DNA of 11,859 bases from contig NZ_CATWFF010000054.1 of assembly GCF_958350005.1 (NCBI RefSeq), positions 1 to 11,859 of the forward strand. Reading direction: 5' to 3'. Below the pieces are notes generated by a model. It saw only the letters and a list, made by a program, of their open reading frames with translations, did no database searches and was not told where the DNA came from. Positions 1 through 6,099 of this stretch are shown one piece after another. Position numbers and translations under genes: made by a program. This DNA is from an uncultured Megasphaera sp. (GTDB taxonomy: Bacteria > Bacillota > Negativicutes > Veillonellales > Megasphaeraceae). Every line of letters begins with the position of its first letter. Within the stretch, counting starts at the first letter, position 1.

Positions 1-113
1 TTCAAAAAGTCAACTTTTCAAGAGCTGTGCAGGACAGGCGACTGTCATCCGTTTCTTAGGTTACTTTCAATAATTAGTATTTCATGTTTAAAAGTAAACG
101 AGGAGGTTTTTAC
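1..113. other. Region upstream of proS, no gene identified
   Basis: These bases precede proS and are cut by the window edge. Frame 1 is open to the stop at 118-120, and frame 2 closes near 73, but neither short peptide is recognisable, so the tail of an upstream gene can be neither claimed nor excluded. A small hairpin (GACAG at 33-37 with CTGTC at 42-46) is capped by GCGA, a GNRA-type tetraloop. I see no convincing promoter; TAGTAT at 75-80 lacks a good -35. The proS ribosome site AGGAGG is at 101-106. Confidence 0.5.
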
Positions 114-1841
114 ATGTTAGCTTCAAAATTGTACTGCCCTACCCTTCGGGATGATCCGGCAGAAGCAGATGTTGCGAGCCATAAATTTATGCTGAAAGCA
201 GGGATGCTGCGCAAAAGTGCATCCGGTTTGTATTCGTTTCTGCCTATGGGCCGGCGCGTTGTTTTGAAAATCGAACAGATCGTCCGGGAAGAAATGGATG
301 CATCAGGCGCACAGGAAATTATGATGCCTATTGTACAGCCTGCAGAAATCTGGCGGGAAACAGGCCGTTGGGATGTATATGGCGCGGAAATGTTCAAGCT
401 GCGGGATCGCCACGACAATGAATACTGCCTGGCACCGACCCATGAAGAACTGATTACGACGCTGGTTCGCAATGAACTTCGCTCGTATAAACAGCTGCCG
501 GTTAACCTGTATCAGATGCAGAATAAATACCGTGATGAAATCCGTCCCCGTTTCGGTCTCATGCGCAGTCGTGAATTTGTCATGAAAGACGCCTATTCCT
601 TTGACGTCGACCGGGAAGGCATGATCAAGAGCTATGAAAACATGTATGATGCCTATACCCGTATTTTTGACCGCTGCGGTCTGAACTACCGTCCTGTTCT
701 GGCTGATTCCGGACAGATTGGCGGCAATTACAGCCATGAATTTATGGCCCTCGCTGACTCCGGCGAAGCTGATGTCGTCATCTGCACGAAGTGCCAGTTC
801 GCTGCCAACGTGGAAAAAGCCGTTCCTAAGACGCTGGAAGCACAGCCGGAAGAACTGCATGACATGGAACTGTTTGAAACGCAGCATTGTGCAACCATTC
901 ATGACCTCGTAGAAATTACGCATACACCTATTGAAAAGACGATCAAGGCCGTAGCCTTTGATATTGACGGCAAACTGGTGCTGTGCATGGTTCGCGGCGA
1001 TCATGATGTCAATGACGTTGCTGTACAGAACTTTGTCGGCGGTAACGACGTACAGCCTGCTTCGGAAGACCTGCTGAAAGCACACGGCCTGGTTCCGGGC
1101 TATATGAGCCCCCTGAATGCCGGCCCGCAGGGCGATGACTTCGTCATCCTCGTCGATCCGACGGCTATGAATGTATATAACGGCGTTACTGGCGCCAATA
1201 AAGACGGCTATCACTATCGCTATGTTACGCCGTCGCGGGACTTCAAAGATGTTAAGGTTACGACGATCCGCCTGATTACGGAACACGACGGCTGCCCGGA
1301 ATGCGGCGCTCCGGTCAAACTGACGCAGGGCATCGAAGTAGGTCAGGTATTTGGTCTCGGCACGAAGTATTCGGAAGCCCTTCATGCTACGTTCCTCGAT
1401 CAGAACGGCGAAGCAAAACCGTATGTCATGGGCTGTTACGGCATTGGCGTAACCCGTACCATGGCAGCTGCTATTGAACAGCTTCATGATGATAAAGGTA
1501 TTATGTGGCCTGTTTCTATTGCTCCCTATGAAGTTGTCATCATTCCGGTCAACGTACAGGATGACGCTCTCATGGGCAAGGCAAAGGAACTGTATGGGGA
1601 AATGACGGCTCACTCCAGCGAAATCATGCTGGACGACCGGGATGAACGGGCAGGCGTTAAATTTAACGACGCCGATCTCATTGGCTATCCTGTTCAGATC
1701 ATTCTGGGCAAAGAATACAAAACCAATGGTACAGTGGAAATTAAGGTCCGTCGTACAGGCGATGTGGAATTTGTGCCGGAAACACAGGCTGCGCAGCGTG
1801 TACAGGAAATCCTCAGCGATCTGCGGGCTAAAAGAATGTAA
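114..1841 (+). CDS. proS: Prolyl-tRNA synthetase (class II, bacterial type)
   Basis: ProS charges tRNA-Pro with proline in the cytoplasm and is essential for translation. The product is about 575 residues, the usual size of the bacterial form that carries an editing insertion between motifs 2 and 3. Visible class II features are the Pro-binding segment APTHEEL, motif 2 from about residue 140 (RDEIRPRFGLMRSREF) and motif 3 at about 440 (GCYGIGVTR). The intervening region of roughly residues 220-405 matches the YbaK-like editing domain in position, and the C-terminal anticodon-binding domain begins near PYEVVIIPVNV. The ATG at 114 is preferred over an in-frame ATG at 84 because AGGAGG (101-106) lies 7 nt upstream and the protein then begins MLASKLYCPT, as in ProS proteins. 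The gene ends before a new promoter, so it is probably a separate unit from the transporter downstream. Confidence 0.97.
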   Translation: MLASKLYCPTLRDDPAEADVASHKFMLKAGMLRKSASGLYSFLPMGRRVVLKIEQIVREEMDASGAQEIMMPIVQPAEIWRETGRWDVYGAEMFKLRDRHDNEYCLAPTHEELITTLVRNELRSYKQLPVNLYQMQNKYRDEIRPRFGLMRSREFVMKDAYSFDVDREGMIKSYENMYDAYTRIFDRCGLNYRPVLADSGQIGGNYSHEFMALADSGEADVVICTKCQFAANVEKAVPKTLEAQPEELHDMELFETQHCATIHDLVEITHTPIEKTIKAVAFDIDGKLVLCMVRGDHDVNDVAVQNFVGGNDVQPASEDLLKAHGLVPGYMSPLNAGPQGDDFVILVDPTAMNVYNGVTGANKDGYHYRYVTPSRDFKDVKVTTIRLITEHDGCPECGAPVKLTQGIEVGQVFGLGTKYSEALHATFLDQNGEAKPYVMGCYGIGVTRTMAAAIEQLHDDKGIMWPVSIAPYEVVIIPVNVQDDALMGKAKELYGEMTAHSSEIMLDDRDERAGVKFNDADLIGYPVQIILGKEYKTNGTVEIKVRRTGDVEFVPETQAAQRVQEILSDLRAKRM

Positions 1842-1886
1842 TCTTCTCCGGAAAAAGATTGAAAAAAACTAGTCAATAAATAAGTG

Positions 1887-1915
1887 TTGCAAAATTTTAT
1901 AAAGTGAAGTATAAT
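1887..1915 (+). promoter_or_regulatory. Sigma-70 type promoter of the amino-acid transporter operon
   Basis: TTGCAA (1887-1892) and TATAAT (1910-1915) are separated by exactly 17 bp. The -10 is perfect and the -35 matches 4 of 6 consensus positions. The AT-rich spacer and upstream A-tracts fit a strong housekeeping promoter. Transcription would start near 1922, about 190 nt before the binding-protein gene. Confidence 0.8.
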
Positions 1916-1921
1916 TTACAC

Positions 1922-2112
1922 ATCGAGAGGAAAAGTTAAGAATCCTATCTCGGATATAACAAAAGGTGAATGTGAATTAGCTGTTAGGTTAAACAACAAA
2001 ATATGCGGCACGAATAAATAAAGGCGTTTATTTTCTATTGAAAATAAGCGCCTTTTTGCGTATCAGGTAGTTGCCGTATACGAACAGCTGTCACGGAGAG
2101 GGGAGAATTAGT
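1922..2112 (+). promoter_or_regulatory. Long structured 5' leader, candidate attenuator or riboswitch of unknown class
   Basis: The transcript from the 1887-1915 promoter would carry about 190 nt before the binding-protein start. Its beginning folds into a hairpin: CGAG 1924-1927 pairs with CTCG 1949-1952 and AGGA 1928-1931 with TCCT 1943-1946, leaving a two-base bulge and an 11-nt loop. An unpaired AT-rich stretch follows, then the terminator-shaped hairpin at 2020-2057, then about 55 nt to the start codon. This order of promoter, structured region, terminator and gene is typical of attenuation. I do not recognise a T-box (no GGTGG-type antiterminator core) or any common riboswitch core. It could instead be a small RNA of about 135 nt ending at the terminator. 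Confidence 0.5.
2020..2057 (+). terminator. Intrinsic terminator hairpin in the transporter leader
   Basis: Bases 2020-2035 pair with 2040-2055 over 16 positions, with one T-G wobble (2027-2048) and a TATT loop at 2036-2039. The 3' side runs into five T residues (2053-2057). It lies between a strong promoter and the gene it should serve, so it is either conditional or ends a separate short RNA. A weak promoter-like pair, TTGAAA (2038-2043) and TATCAG (2061-2066) with 17-bp spacing, overlaps it and could give transcription that bypasses it. Confidence 0.8.
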
Positions 2113-2898
2113 ATGATGGGGAAATCGTTGAAAAAGGCAATCGCAGTAGCAATGGGTGTCGTTACGGTAGCAGCAATGCTGACTGGCTGCGGAGGAGGAA
2201 GCTCTGATTCAGCCAATGCCAGCAAGAGCCTGAAAGGGGCAAAATTAAAAATTGGCACAGGTATTTATGCACCTTTCTCATTTAAAGATGACAGTGGCAA
2301 ACTCATGGGCTTCGATGTGGATCTGATTGAAGCACTGTCAAAGAAAACTGGATTTACTTATGAAATTACGCCGACTGAATATGATAACCTGTTCATGGCT
2401 ATGCAGAATGGCGAATATGATATTGGCATGGGCCAGGTCTGCATTACAGAAGACCGGAAGAAAAAGATGGACTTCACCGATGCCTATATGGAAGCAGGCC
2501 TGCAGTTCATCGTTAAGAAAGATTCGGGCATTACGTCCGTTGACGGCCTGAAAGGCAAGAAGATTGCCGTAGAAAAAGGGACGGCTGCTCATAAATATGT
2601 CATGGAAAACTGCAAAGATTCGGAAATCGTCGTATTCCCGGCCGTTTCGGCAGCGTTCCTGGAAGTAGAACAGGGGAAAGCCGATGCACTCATGCAGGAT
2701 AAGCCGAATGCCGTTTATTACATTAAAAAACATCCTGAAAGCGGCCTGACGCTGTTAGGCGATGAAACGAGCAAGATTCCTGATGGCTTTGCACTGCCGA
2801 AGAACAGCCCGTATAAAGCAGAGCTGGATAAAGCCCTGAAAGAACTGCAGGCAGACGGCACAATTGATAAACTGAAAGATAAATGGCTGAATATCTAA
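2113..2898 (+). CDS. Polar amino-acid ABC transporter substrate-binding lipoprotein (SBP family 3)
   Basis: This is a periplasmic or membrane-anchored binding protein that would capture an amino acid and deliver it to the permease encoded next door. The product is about 261 residues. It starts with a lipoprotein signal: basic MMGKSLKK, a hydrophobic stretch, then the lipobox LTGC with Cys26 as the lipidated residue, followed by a Gly/Ser/Asn linker. Family 3 signatures are GIYAPFSFKDDSGKLMGFDV, EDRKKKMDFTDAY and GKKIAVEKGTAAHKYV. The start at 2113 is chosen because GGGAG at 2101-2105 is 7 nt upstream and it gives a correct signal peptide; an in-frame ATG at 2071 would add 14 polar residues ahead of it. 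A second ATG follows immediately. Substrate cannot be read from sequence; glutamine, cystine and basic amino acids are all possible for this family. Confidence 0.93.
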   Translation: MMGKSLKKAIAVAMGVVTVAAMLTGCGGGSSDSANASKSLKGAKLKIGTGIYAPFSFKDDSGKLMGFDVDLIEALSKKTGFTYEITPTEYDNLFMAMQNGEYDIGMGQVCITEDRKKKMDFTDAYMEAGLQFIVKKDSGITSVDGLKGKKIAVEKGTAAHKYVMENCKDSEIVVFPAVSAAFLEVEQGKADALMQDKPNAVYYIKKHPESGLTLLGDETSKIPDGFALPKNSPYKAELDKALKELQADGTIDKLKDKWLNI

Positions 2899-2918
2899 TT
2901 AGTGGCAGTATAGTGAAT

Positions 2919-2954
2919 ACGTTCCCGGCAGAATAGCCATTTTGCCGGGAACGT
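2919..2954 (+). promoter_or_regulatory. Strong intergenic hairpin between binding-protein and permease genes
   Basis: ACGTTCCCGGCA (2919-2930) pairs perfectly with 2943-2954, and three more pairs (one G-T) leave a 6-nt loop at 2934-2939. It is followed by TCTCAT, not a T-run, so it is a poor intrinsic terminator. In ABC operons such a hairpin behind the binding-protein gene often protects the upstream mRNA from 3' decay or partly stops transcription, giving an excess of binding protein over permease. That role is inferred here. Confidence 0.65.
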
Positions 2955-2986
2955 TCTCATATAGAGGGGTATAGGGGGAATCATTC

Positions 2987-3646
2987 ATGTTTAGTACGGA
3001 GAATCTGGGCACGATTGTCGGCGTCATTACGAAAGGGTTGCTCTGGACAGTTGTCATTTCTGTGAGCAGTATCATCTTCGGTTATATCATCGGTTTGGTT
3101 ACCGGTTTTTCCCGGGCCCGACATATTAAAATTTTAAAATCGATCAGTACCTTTTATATCTGGATCATACGCAGTACGCCTATTCTGGTACAGGCCCTGT
3201 ATATTTACTTCGTCGTACCGAAAGTCTTCGGCGTCAGCCTGTCCCATGAAGCGGCTGGTATCCTCTGCGTATCACTGAATGCCGGCGCTTATATATCGGA
3301 AATTGTCCGCGGCGCTATTCTGGAAGTACCGAAAGGACAGTGGGAAGCGGGTCTGTCTCTGGGCATGACGAAAGTCCAGATCATTACCAAGCTTATTTTC
3401 CCCATGGCCTTCCGGACCATGCTGCCGGCTCTGGGCAATCAGTTTATTATTACCGTAAAAGATACATCCATTCTGACAATTATCGGTGTTGCTGAAATGA
3501 CATACCAGGCTGGTCAGTATGCATCGTCTACCTTTGAATTTGTAGAAAGCTACAGTGTACTGGCAATCTTTTACCTTGTATTAATTTCTATTCTGACCTT
3601 TGTCCTGAATATGTGTGAACAGAAGATGGGAGCGGGCATAAAATGA
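2987..3646 (+). CDS. Polar amino-acid ABC transporter permease (HisM/GlnP type)
   Basis: This is the inner-membrane permease of the amino-acid importer. It has 219 residues, the normal size for the family, with about five hydrophobic segments at roughly residues 12-38, 52-76, 82-105, 140-170 and 190-212. The cytoplasmic EAA loop that docks on the ATPase is clear from about residue 120 (EAGLSLGMTKVQIITKLIFP), with the following ALGNQFI and KDTSIL segments typical of the polar amino-acid uptake subfamily. Only one permease gene is present, so it probably works as a homodimer. A G-rich ribosome site (GGGGGAA, about 2975) precedes the ATG. The stop codon overlaps the ATPase start by 4 nt (ATGA at 3643-3646), which implies translational coupling. 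Confidence 0.95.
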   Translation: MFSTENLGTIVGVITKGLLWTVVISVSSIIFGYIIGLVTGFSRARHIKILKSISTFYIWIIRSTPILVQALYIYFVVPKVFGVSLSHEAAGILCVSLNAGAYISEIVRGAILEVPKGQWEAGLSLGMTKVQIITKLIFPMAFRTMLPALGNQFIITVKDTSILTIIGVAEMTYQAGQYASSTFEFVESYSVLAIFYLVLISILTFVLNMCEQKMGAGIK

Positions 3647-4377
3647 AAGATACTATGATAGAACTGAATCATCTGAAAAAACAATATGGCGATAACCTGG
3701 TGCTGAATGATATCAGCCTGGATTTCAAAGATGAAGTTACGTGTATTCTGGGGCCGTCCGGCGCCGGCAAGAGTACCCTCCTGCGGTGCCTGAATCTGCT
3801 GGAAGTGCCGACTGGCGGCGATATTAAATATAATGGCGACAGCATTCTGACGAAAGGCTACGATATCCGCAAGATGCGCGAAGACGTAACCATGGTGTTC
3901 CAGCACTTTAATCTGTTCCCGCTGCGCAGTGTTGTCGGCAATGTCATGCTGGCCCTGCAGAGCGTCAAAAAGATGAGCAAATCCGATGCCCACGACTTGG
4001 CTATGGAAATGCTGAAGAAAGTCGATATGGCTGATAAAGCCGAAAAAATGCCGGACATGCTTTCCGGCGGCCAGCAGCAGCGTGTGGCCATTGCCCGGGC
4101 TCTGGCCATGAAGCCGAAAATGATCTTGTTCGACGAACCGACATCGGCGCTGGACCCGGAACTGGTCGGCGGCGTCCTGGATGTCATGCGCAGTCTGGCC
4201 GATCACGGCATGGCTATGGTCATCGTTACCCATGAAATGGCCTTTGCCCGCGATGTATCAGACCGGATTATTTTCATGGCCGACAGCGTTGTGCAGGAAG
4301 ATATGGCACCGGCAGATTTCTTCTCCCATCCCAAGACGGACCGGGCGAAAACCTTCTTGGCCCGGTTCCTGGCATAA
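3643..4377 (+). CDS. Polar amino-acid ABC transporter ATPase (GlnQ/HisP type)
   Basis: This is the cytoplasmic ATPase that powers amino-acid import with the permease just upstream. It has 244 residues, the standard length. All catalytic motifs are intact: Walker A GPSGAGKST at residues 37-45, Q-loop MVFQHFNLFP, ABC signature LSGGQ at 140-144, Walker B ILFDEP with Asp164-Glu165, and the switch histidine His197 in VTHEM. The start at 3643 overlaps the permease stop by 4 nt; an in-frame ATG at 3655 (MIELNHL) would give a slightly shorter protein and cannot be excluded. There is no regulatory ACT or NIL domain at the C-terminus, so it resembles GlnQ rather than the methionine transporter ATPase MetN. 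Confidence 0.96.
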   Translation: MKDTMIELNHLKKQYGDNLVLNDISLDFKDEVTCILGPSGAGKSTLLRCLNLLEVPTGGDIKYNGDSILTKGYDIRKMREDVTMVFQHFNLFPLRSVVGNVMLALQSVKKMSKSDAHDLAMEMLKKVDMADKAEKMPDMLSGGQQQRVAIARALAMKPKMILFDEPTSALDPELVGGVLDVMRSLADHGMAMVIVTHEMAFARDVSDRIIFMADSVVQEDMAPADFFSHPKTDRAKTFLARFLA

Positions 4378-4422
4378 TGTACGCTGCTGCATACGAAACG
4401 GTACAAAGAGAAGAGGGATAGA

Positions 4423-5037
4423 ATGGAAAAATTTGTCATTACCATTAACCGGCAATTTGGCAGCATGGGCCGCCCTATTGCCCGGGAAATGGCTCAGCAG
4501 CTGAATGTTGAGTTTTATGACCGCGATATTATTGAAGCGACGGCACAGAAGCTGAATATGTCCTTATCTATTGCCAGCGATCTGGAAGAATCGGCGGCCA
4601 GACCCAGGTTCTGGAATATGTGCTTCCCCCTGGGGCGGGGAGAATCGAAAAAGCAGGATGAAATCTTTCAGGTTCAGAAGCAGATCATCCTCGATATTGC
4701 CGATGGCCAGTCGTGCATTATCGTTGGCCGCTGCTCTGACTATATTCTGCGCTGTACGAAGCATGTCCTGCGCGTCTTCATTTATGCACCATACCGCAAG
4801 CGCCTGGAAAACTGCATTGAACGCCTGAAAATGGATGAAGATACGGCCAAGGCCATGATTCGTCAGGTCGACCGGGCCCGTGACGCCTATCAGATGCGGT
4901 ATGCTCATTACCTGCCTGGCGATTTTCATTACAACGATCTCATGATTGACAGCAGCATCCTGGGCGTAGAAAATACAGCTCAGTATTTGACGGAACTGAT
5001 TGTCAAGAAATTTTCATCACGAAACATCAGCGATTAA
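4423..5037 (+). CDS. Cytidylate kinase-like family protein
   Basis: The 204-residue protein belongs to the cytidylate-kinase-like family (Pfam Cytidylate_kin2). It begins ITINRQFGSMGRPIA, a P-loop-like segment in which the canonical GxxGxGKS is replaced by RQFGSMGRP as is usual for this family, followed by LNVEFYDRDIIEATA and later IIVGRCSDYIL. Members are widespread in anaerobic Firmicutes, are usually not the essential Cmk, and their substrate is mostly unknown. The gene starts 45 nt after the ATPase stop with a purine-rich ribosome site (GAAGAGGG), so it is probably the last gene of the transporter operon; a functional link to transport is not evident. Its final 11 bp overlap the convergent activase gene, and its terminator lies within that gene. 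Confidence 0.85.
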   Translation: MEKFVITINRQFGSMGRPIAREMAQQLNVEFYDRDIIEATAQKLNMSLSIASDLEESAARPRFWNMCFPLGRGESKKQDEIFQVQKQIILDIADGQSCIIVGRCSDYILRCTKHVLRVFIYAPYRKRLENCIERLKMDEDTAKAMIRQVDRARDAYQMRYAHYLPGDFHYNDLMIDSSILGVENTAQYLTELIVKKFSSRNISD

Positions 5038-5815
5038 GATCCCTTCTTCCTGCCGGAACGAGGTTTTTGGCAAGAAGAGCGGCACCGTAGGCTCCAGCAT
5101 ATCGTCCATTGGGAAAGGATTGGACGGTATGCTGGAGTTTTTGCTGTAATACTGTCGTGAAATAGGCAATATGGCTTAAGCCGCCTGTAAGCAGTACCGG
5201 ATCGTCGATGGGAATCTGGCAGGCCAGAGAGGCTACTTTTTCGGCAACGCTGCTGACGATGCCGGCTGCAATATCCGGCCGCGCCGTTCCCTGGCCGATA
5301 TAGCCCGTAATTTCGGACTCGGCAAAGACTGTGCACAGGGAACTGATGGCAATGGGCGTTCCTTCCTGGGCCAGGGCAAAGAGACTGTCAATAGTACAGC
5401 CCAGGCGATTGGCCATGATTTCGATGAATTTTCCCGTACCGGCAGAACATTTATCATTCATAATGAAGTCATCTACAGTGCCGTCCTGAATATGGATGGC
5501 CTTTGTATCCTGACCGCCTACGTCGATGACTGTACATGTCGGGTGCAGACTGGCACAGCCCGCAGCATGGCAGGTAATTTCCGTTACTTTCTTATCAGCA
5601 TAGCTGACGGCATTGCGGCCATAGCCTGTGGCGACGACAGGACAGCCTTCTGCCGGTACGCCTCGCTTTTGCAGTTCCTCTTTCAGGAGTGCCGCCGTTT
5701 CCAGACTGCTCCAGCCCGTAGGCACGACGATGCGCAGTGTCGTATCCGGACCTATGGCCACCGCTTTTGCTGCTGTTGAGCCAATATCTATGCCGATATA
5801 CCAGTGATTGTTCAT
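5027..5815 (-). CDS. BadF/BadG/BcrA/HgdC-type ATPase: activase of the double-cubane reductase
   Basis: This is an ATP-dependent iron-sulfur activase of the acetate kinase/Hsp70/actin fold (HgdC family), which passes low-potential electrons to a partner reductase while hydrolysing ATP. The product is about 262 residues. Visible are the phosphate-binding loop GIDIGSTAAK (residues 8-17), VIDVGGQDTKAI (96-107), DKCSAGTGKF with Cys123, SLCTVFAESEI with Cys161, and LTGGL near the C-terminus. Cys123 and Cys161 match the two cysteines per subunit that hold the dimer-bridging [4Fe-4S] cluster in HgdC. The start at 5815 has AGGAGG at 5825-5830, 9 nt away; the open frame extends upstream to 5914, but that part lies under the DUF3343 gene. 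The partner is most likely the reductase encoded first in the same operon. The 3' end overlaps the convergent gene. Confidence 0.9.
   Translation of the reverse strand: MNNHWYIGIDIGSTAAKAVAIGPDTTLRIVVPTGWSSLETAALLKEELQKRGVPAEGCPVVATGYGRNAVSYADKKVTEITCHAAGCASLHPTCTVIDVGGQDTKAIHIQDGTVDDFIMNDKCSAGTGKFIEIMANRLGCTIDSLFALAQEGTPIAISSLCTVFAESEITGYIGQGTARPDIAAGIVSSVAEKVASLACQIPIDDPVLLTGGLSHIAYFTTVLQQKLQHTVQSFPNGRYAGAYGAALLAKNLVPAGRRDLNR
5092..5142 (+). terminator. Intrinsic terminator of the plus-strand operon, inside the convergent activase gene
   Basis: CTCCAGCATATCGTCCA (5092-5108) pairs with 5121-5137 over 17 positions with a single wobble, around a 12-nt loop, followed directly by TTTTT (5138-5142) on the plus strand. 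On the minus strand no T-run follows the hairpin, so it should stop only plus-strand transcription, 55 to 105 nt after the cytidylate-kinase-like stop. The same bases encode the QHTVQSFPNGRYAGA segment of the activase. Confidence 0.8.
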
Positions 5816-5834
5816 ATATATGTACCTCCTCAGG

Positions 5835-6098
5835 TCAGCAGAATGAATCGCGATGCGCATCGATTTGCCGGGGCAGGGGAACAATTTTTTCATAGGCCGC
5901 GCCGGTGTCGGCAATGCACTGCCGCAGTGCCGGCAGCGTGTCTGCTTCTACGAGCAGGGACACGCCGCAGCAGACAGAGGCCTGGCGCGGTGTCGGCGAT
6001 ATTTTTACAGACAGCCCGCGTCTGCGGGCTGCCTGATAGAGTGCCATGGCATCAGTATGCGTTTTGAACAGGACATAATAATCTGTTATTTGTTTCAT
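5835..6098 (-). CDS. DUF3343 (putative Se/S carrier-like) small protein
   Basis: This is an 87-residue protein of the DUF3343 family, which Pfam (from memory, PF11823) labels putative Se/S carrier protein-like; the function is not established. It shows the family core: an N-terminal strand-helix unit (YYVLFKTHTDAMALYQAARR) and the motif PTPRQASVCCGVSLLV with adjacent Cys43 and Cys44. It also has Cys61 and a C-terminal Cys87 as its very last residue. The ATG at 6098 is chosen because it lies one base after the reductase stop (TGAaATG), indicating coupled translation; a TTG at 6116 would overlap the reductase gene. It sits between the reductase and its activase and near selB and selA, which fits a thiol or selenium related role, but this is inference from context. 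Confidence 0.82.
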   Translation of the reverse strand: MKQITDYYVLFKTHTDAMALYQAARRRGLSVKISPTPRQASVCCGVSLLVEADTLPALRQCIADTGAAYEKIVPLPRQIDAHRDSFC

Positions 6099-6099
6099 T

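Noticed and set aside
303..1613. 436-residue open frame on the minus strand opposite proS
   Set aside because: It lies wholly opposite a certain gene, its translation resembles no family, and such long antisense frames arise from codon bias. The frames opposite selB (7773-9221) and the reductase (6283-7047) were rejected for the same reason.
1842..1870. AATCTT/AAGATT inverted repeat after the proS stop as its terminator
   Set aside because: Six AT-rich pairs followed by A residues, not T; it would not terminate plus-strand transcription.
1966..1980. GTG AAT GTG AAT TAG as a leader peptide in the transporter leader
   Set aside because: Four codons with no enrichment for a plausible control amino acid and only a weak ribosome site.
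4970..4988. Possible minus-strand terminator for the reductase operon inside the cytidylate-kinase-like gene
   Set aside because: The stem is only six AT-rich pairs (AAATAC with GTATTT) with a four-T tail; too weak to call. The true end of this operon is not resolved.
5825..5837. TGA after the final Cys of the DUF3343 gene read as selenocysteine (Cys-Sec end)
   Set aside because: The ribosome site and start of the activase follow within 22 bases, the read-through sequence resembles no protein, and I see no SECIS hairpin.
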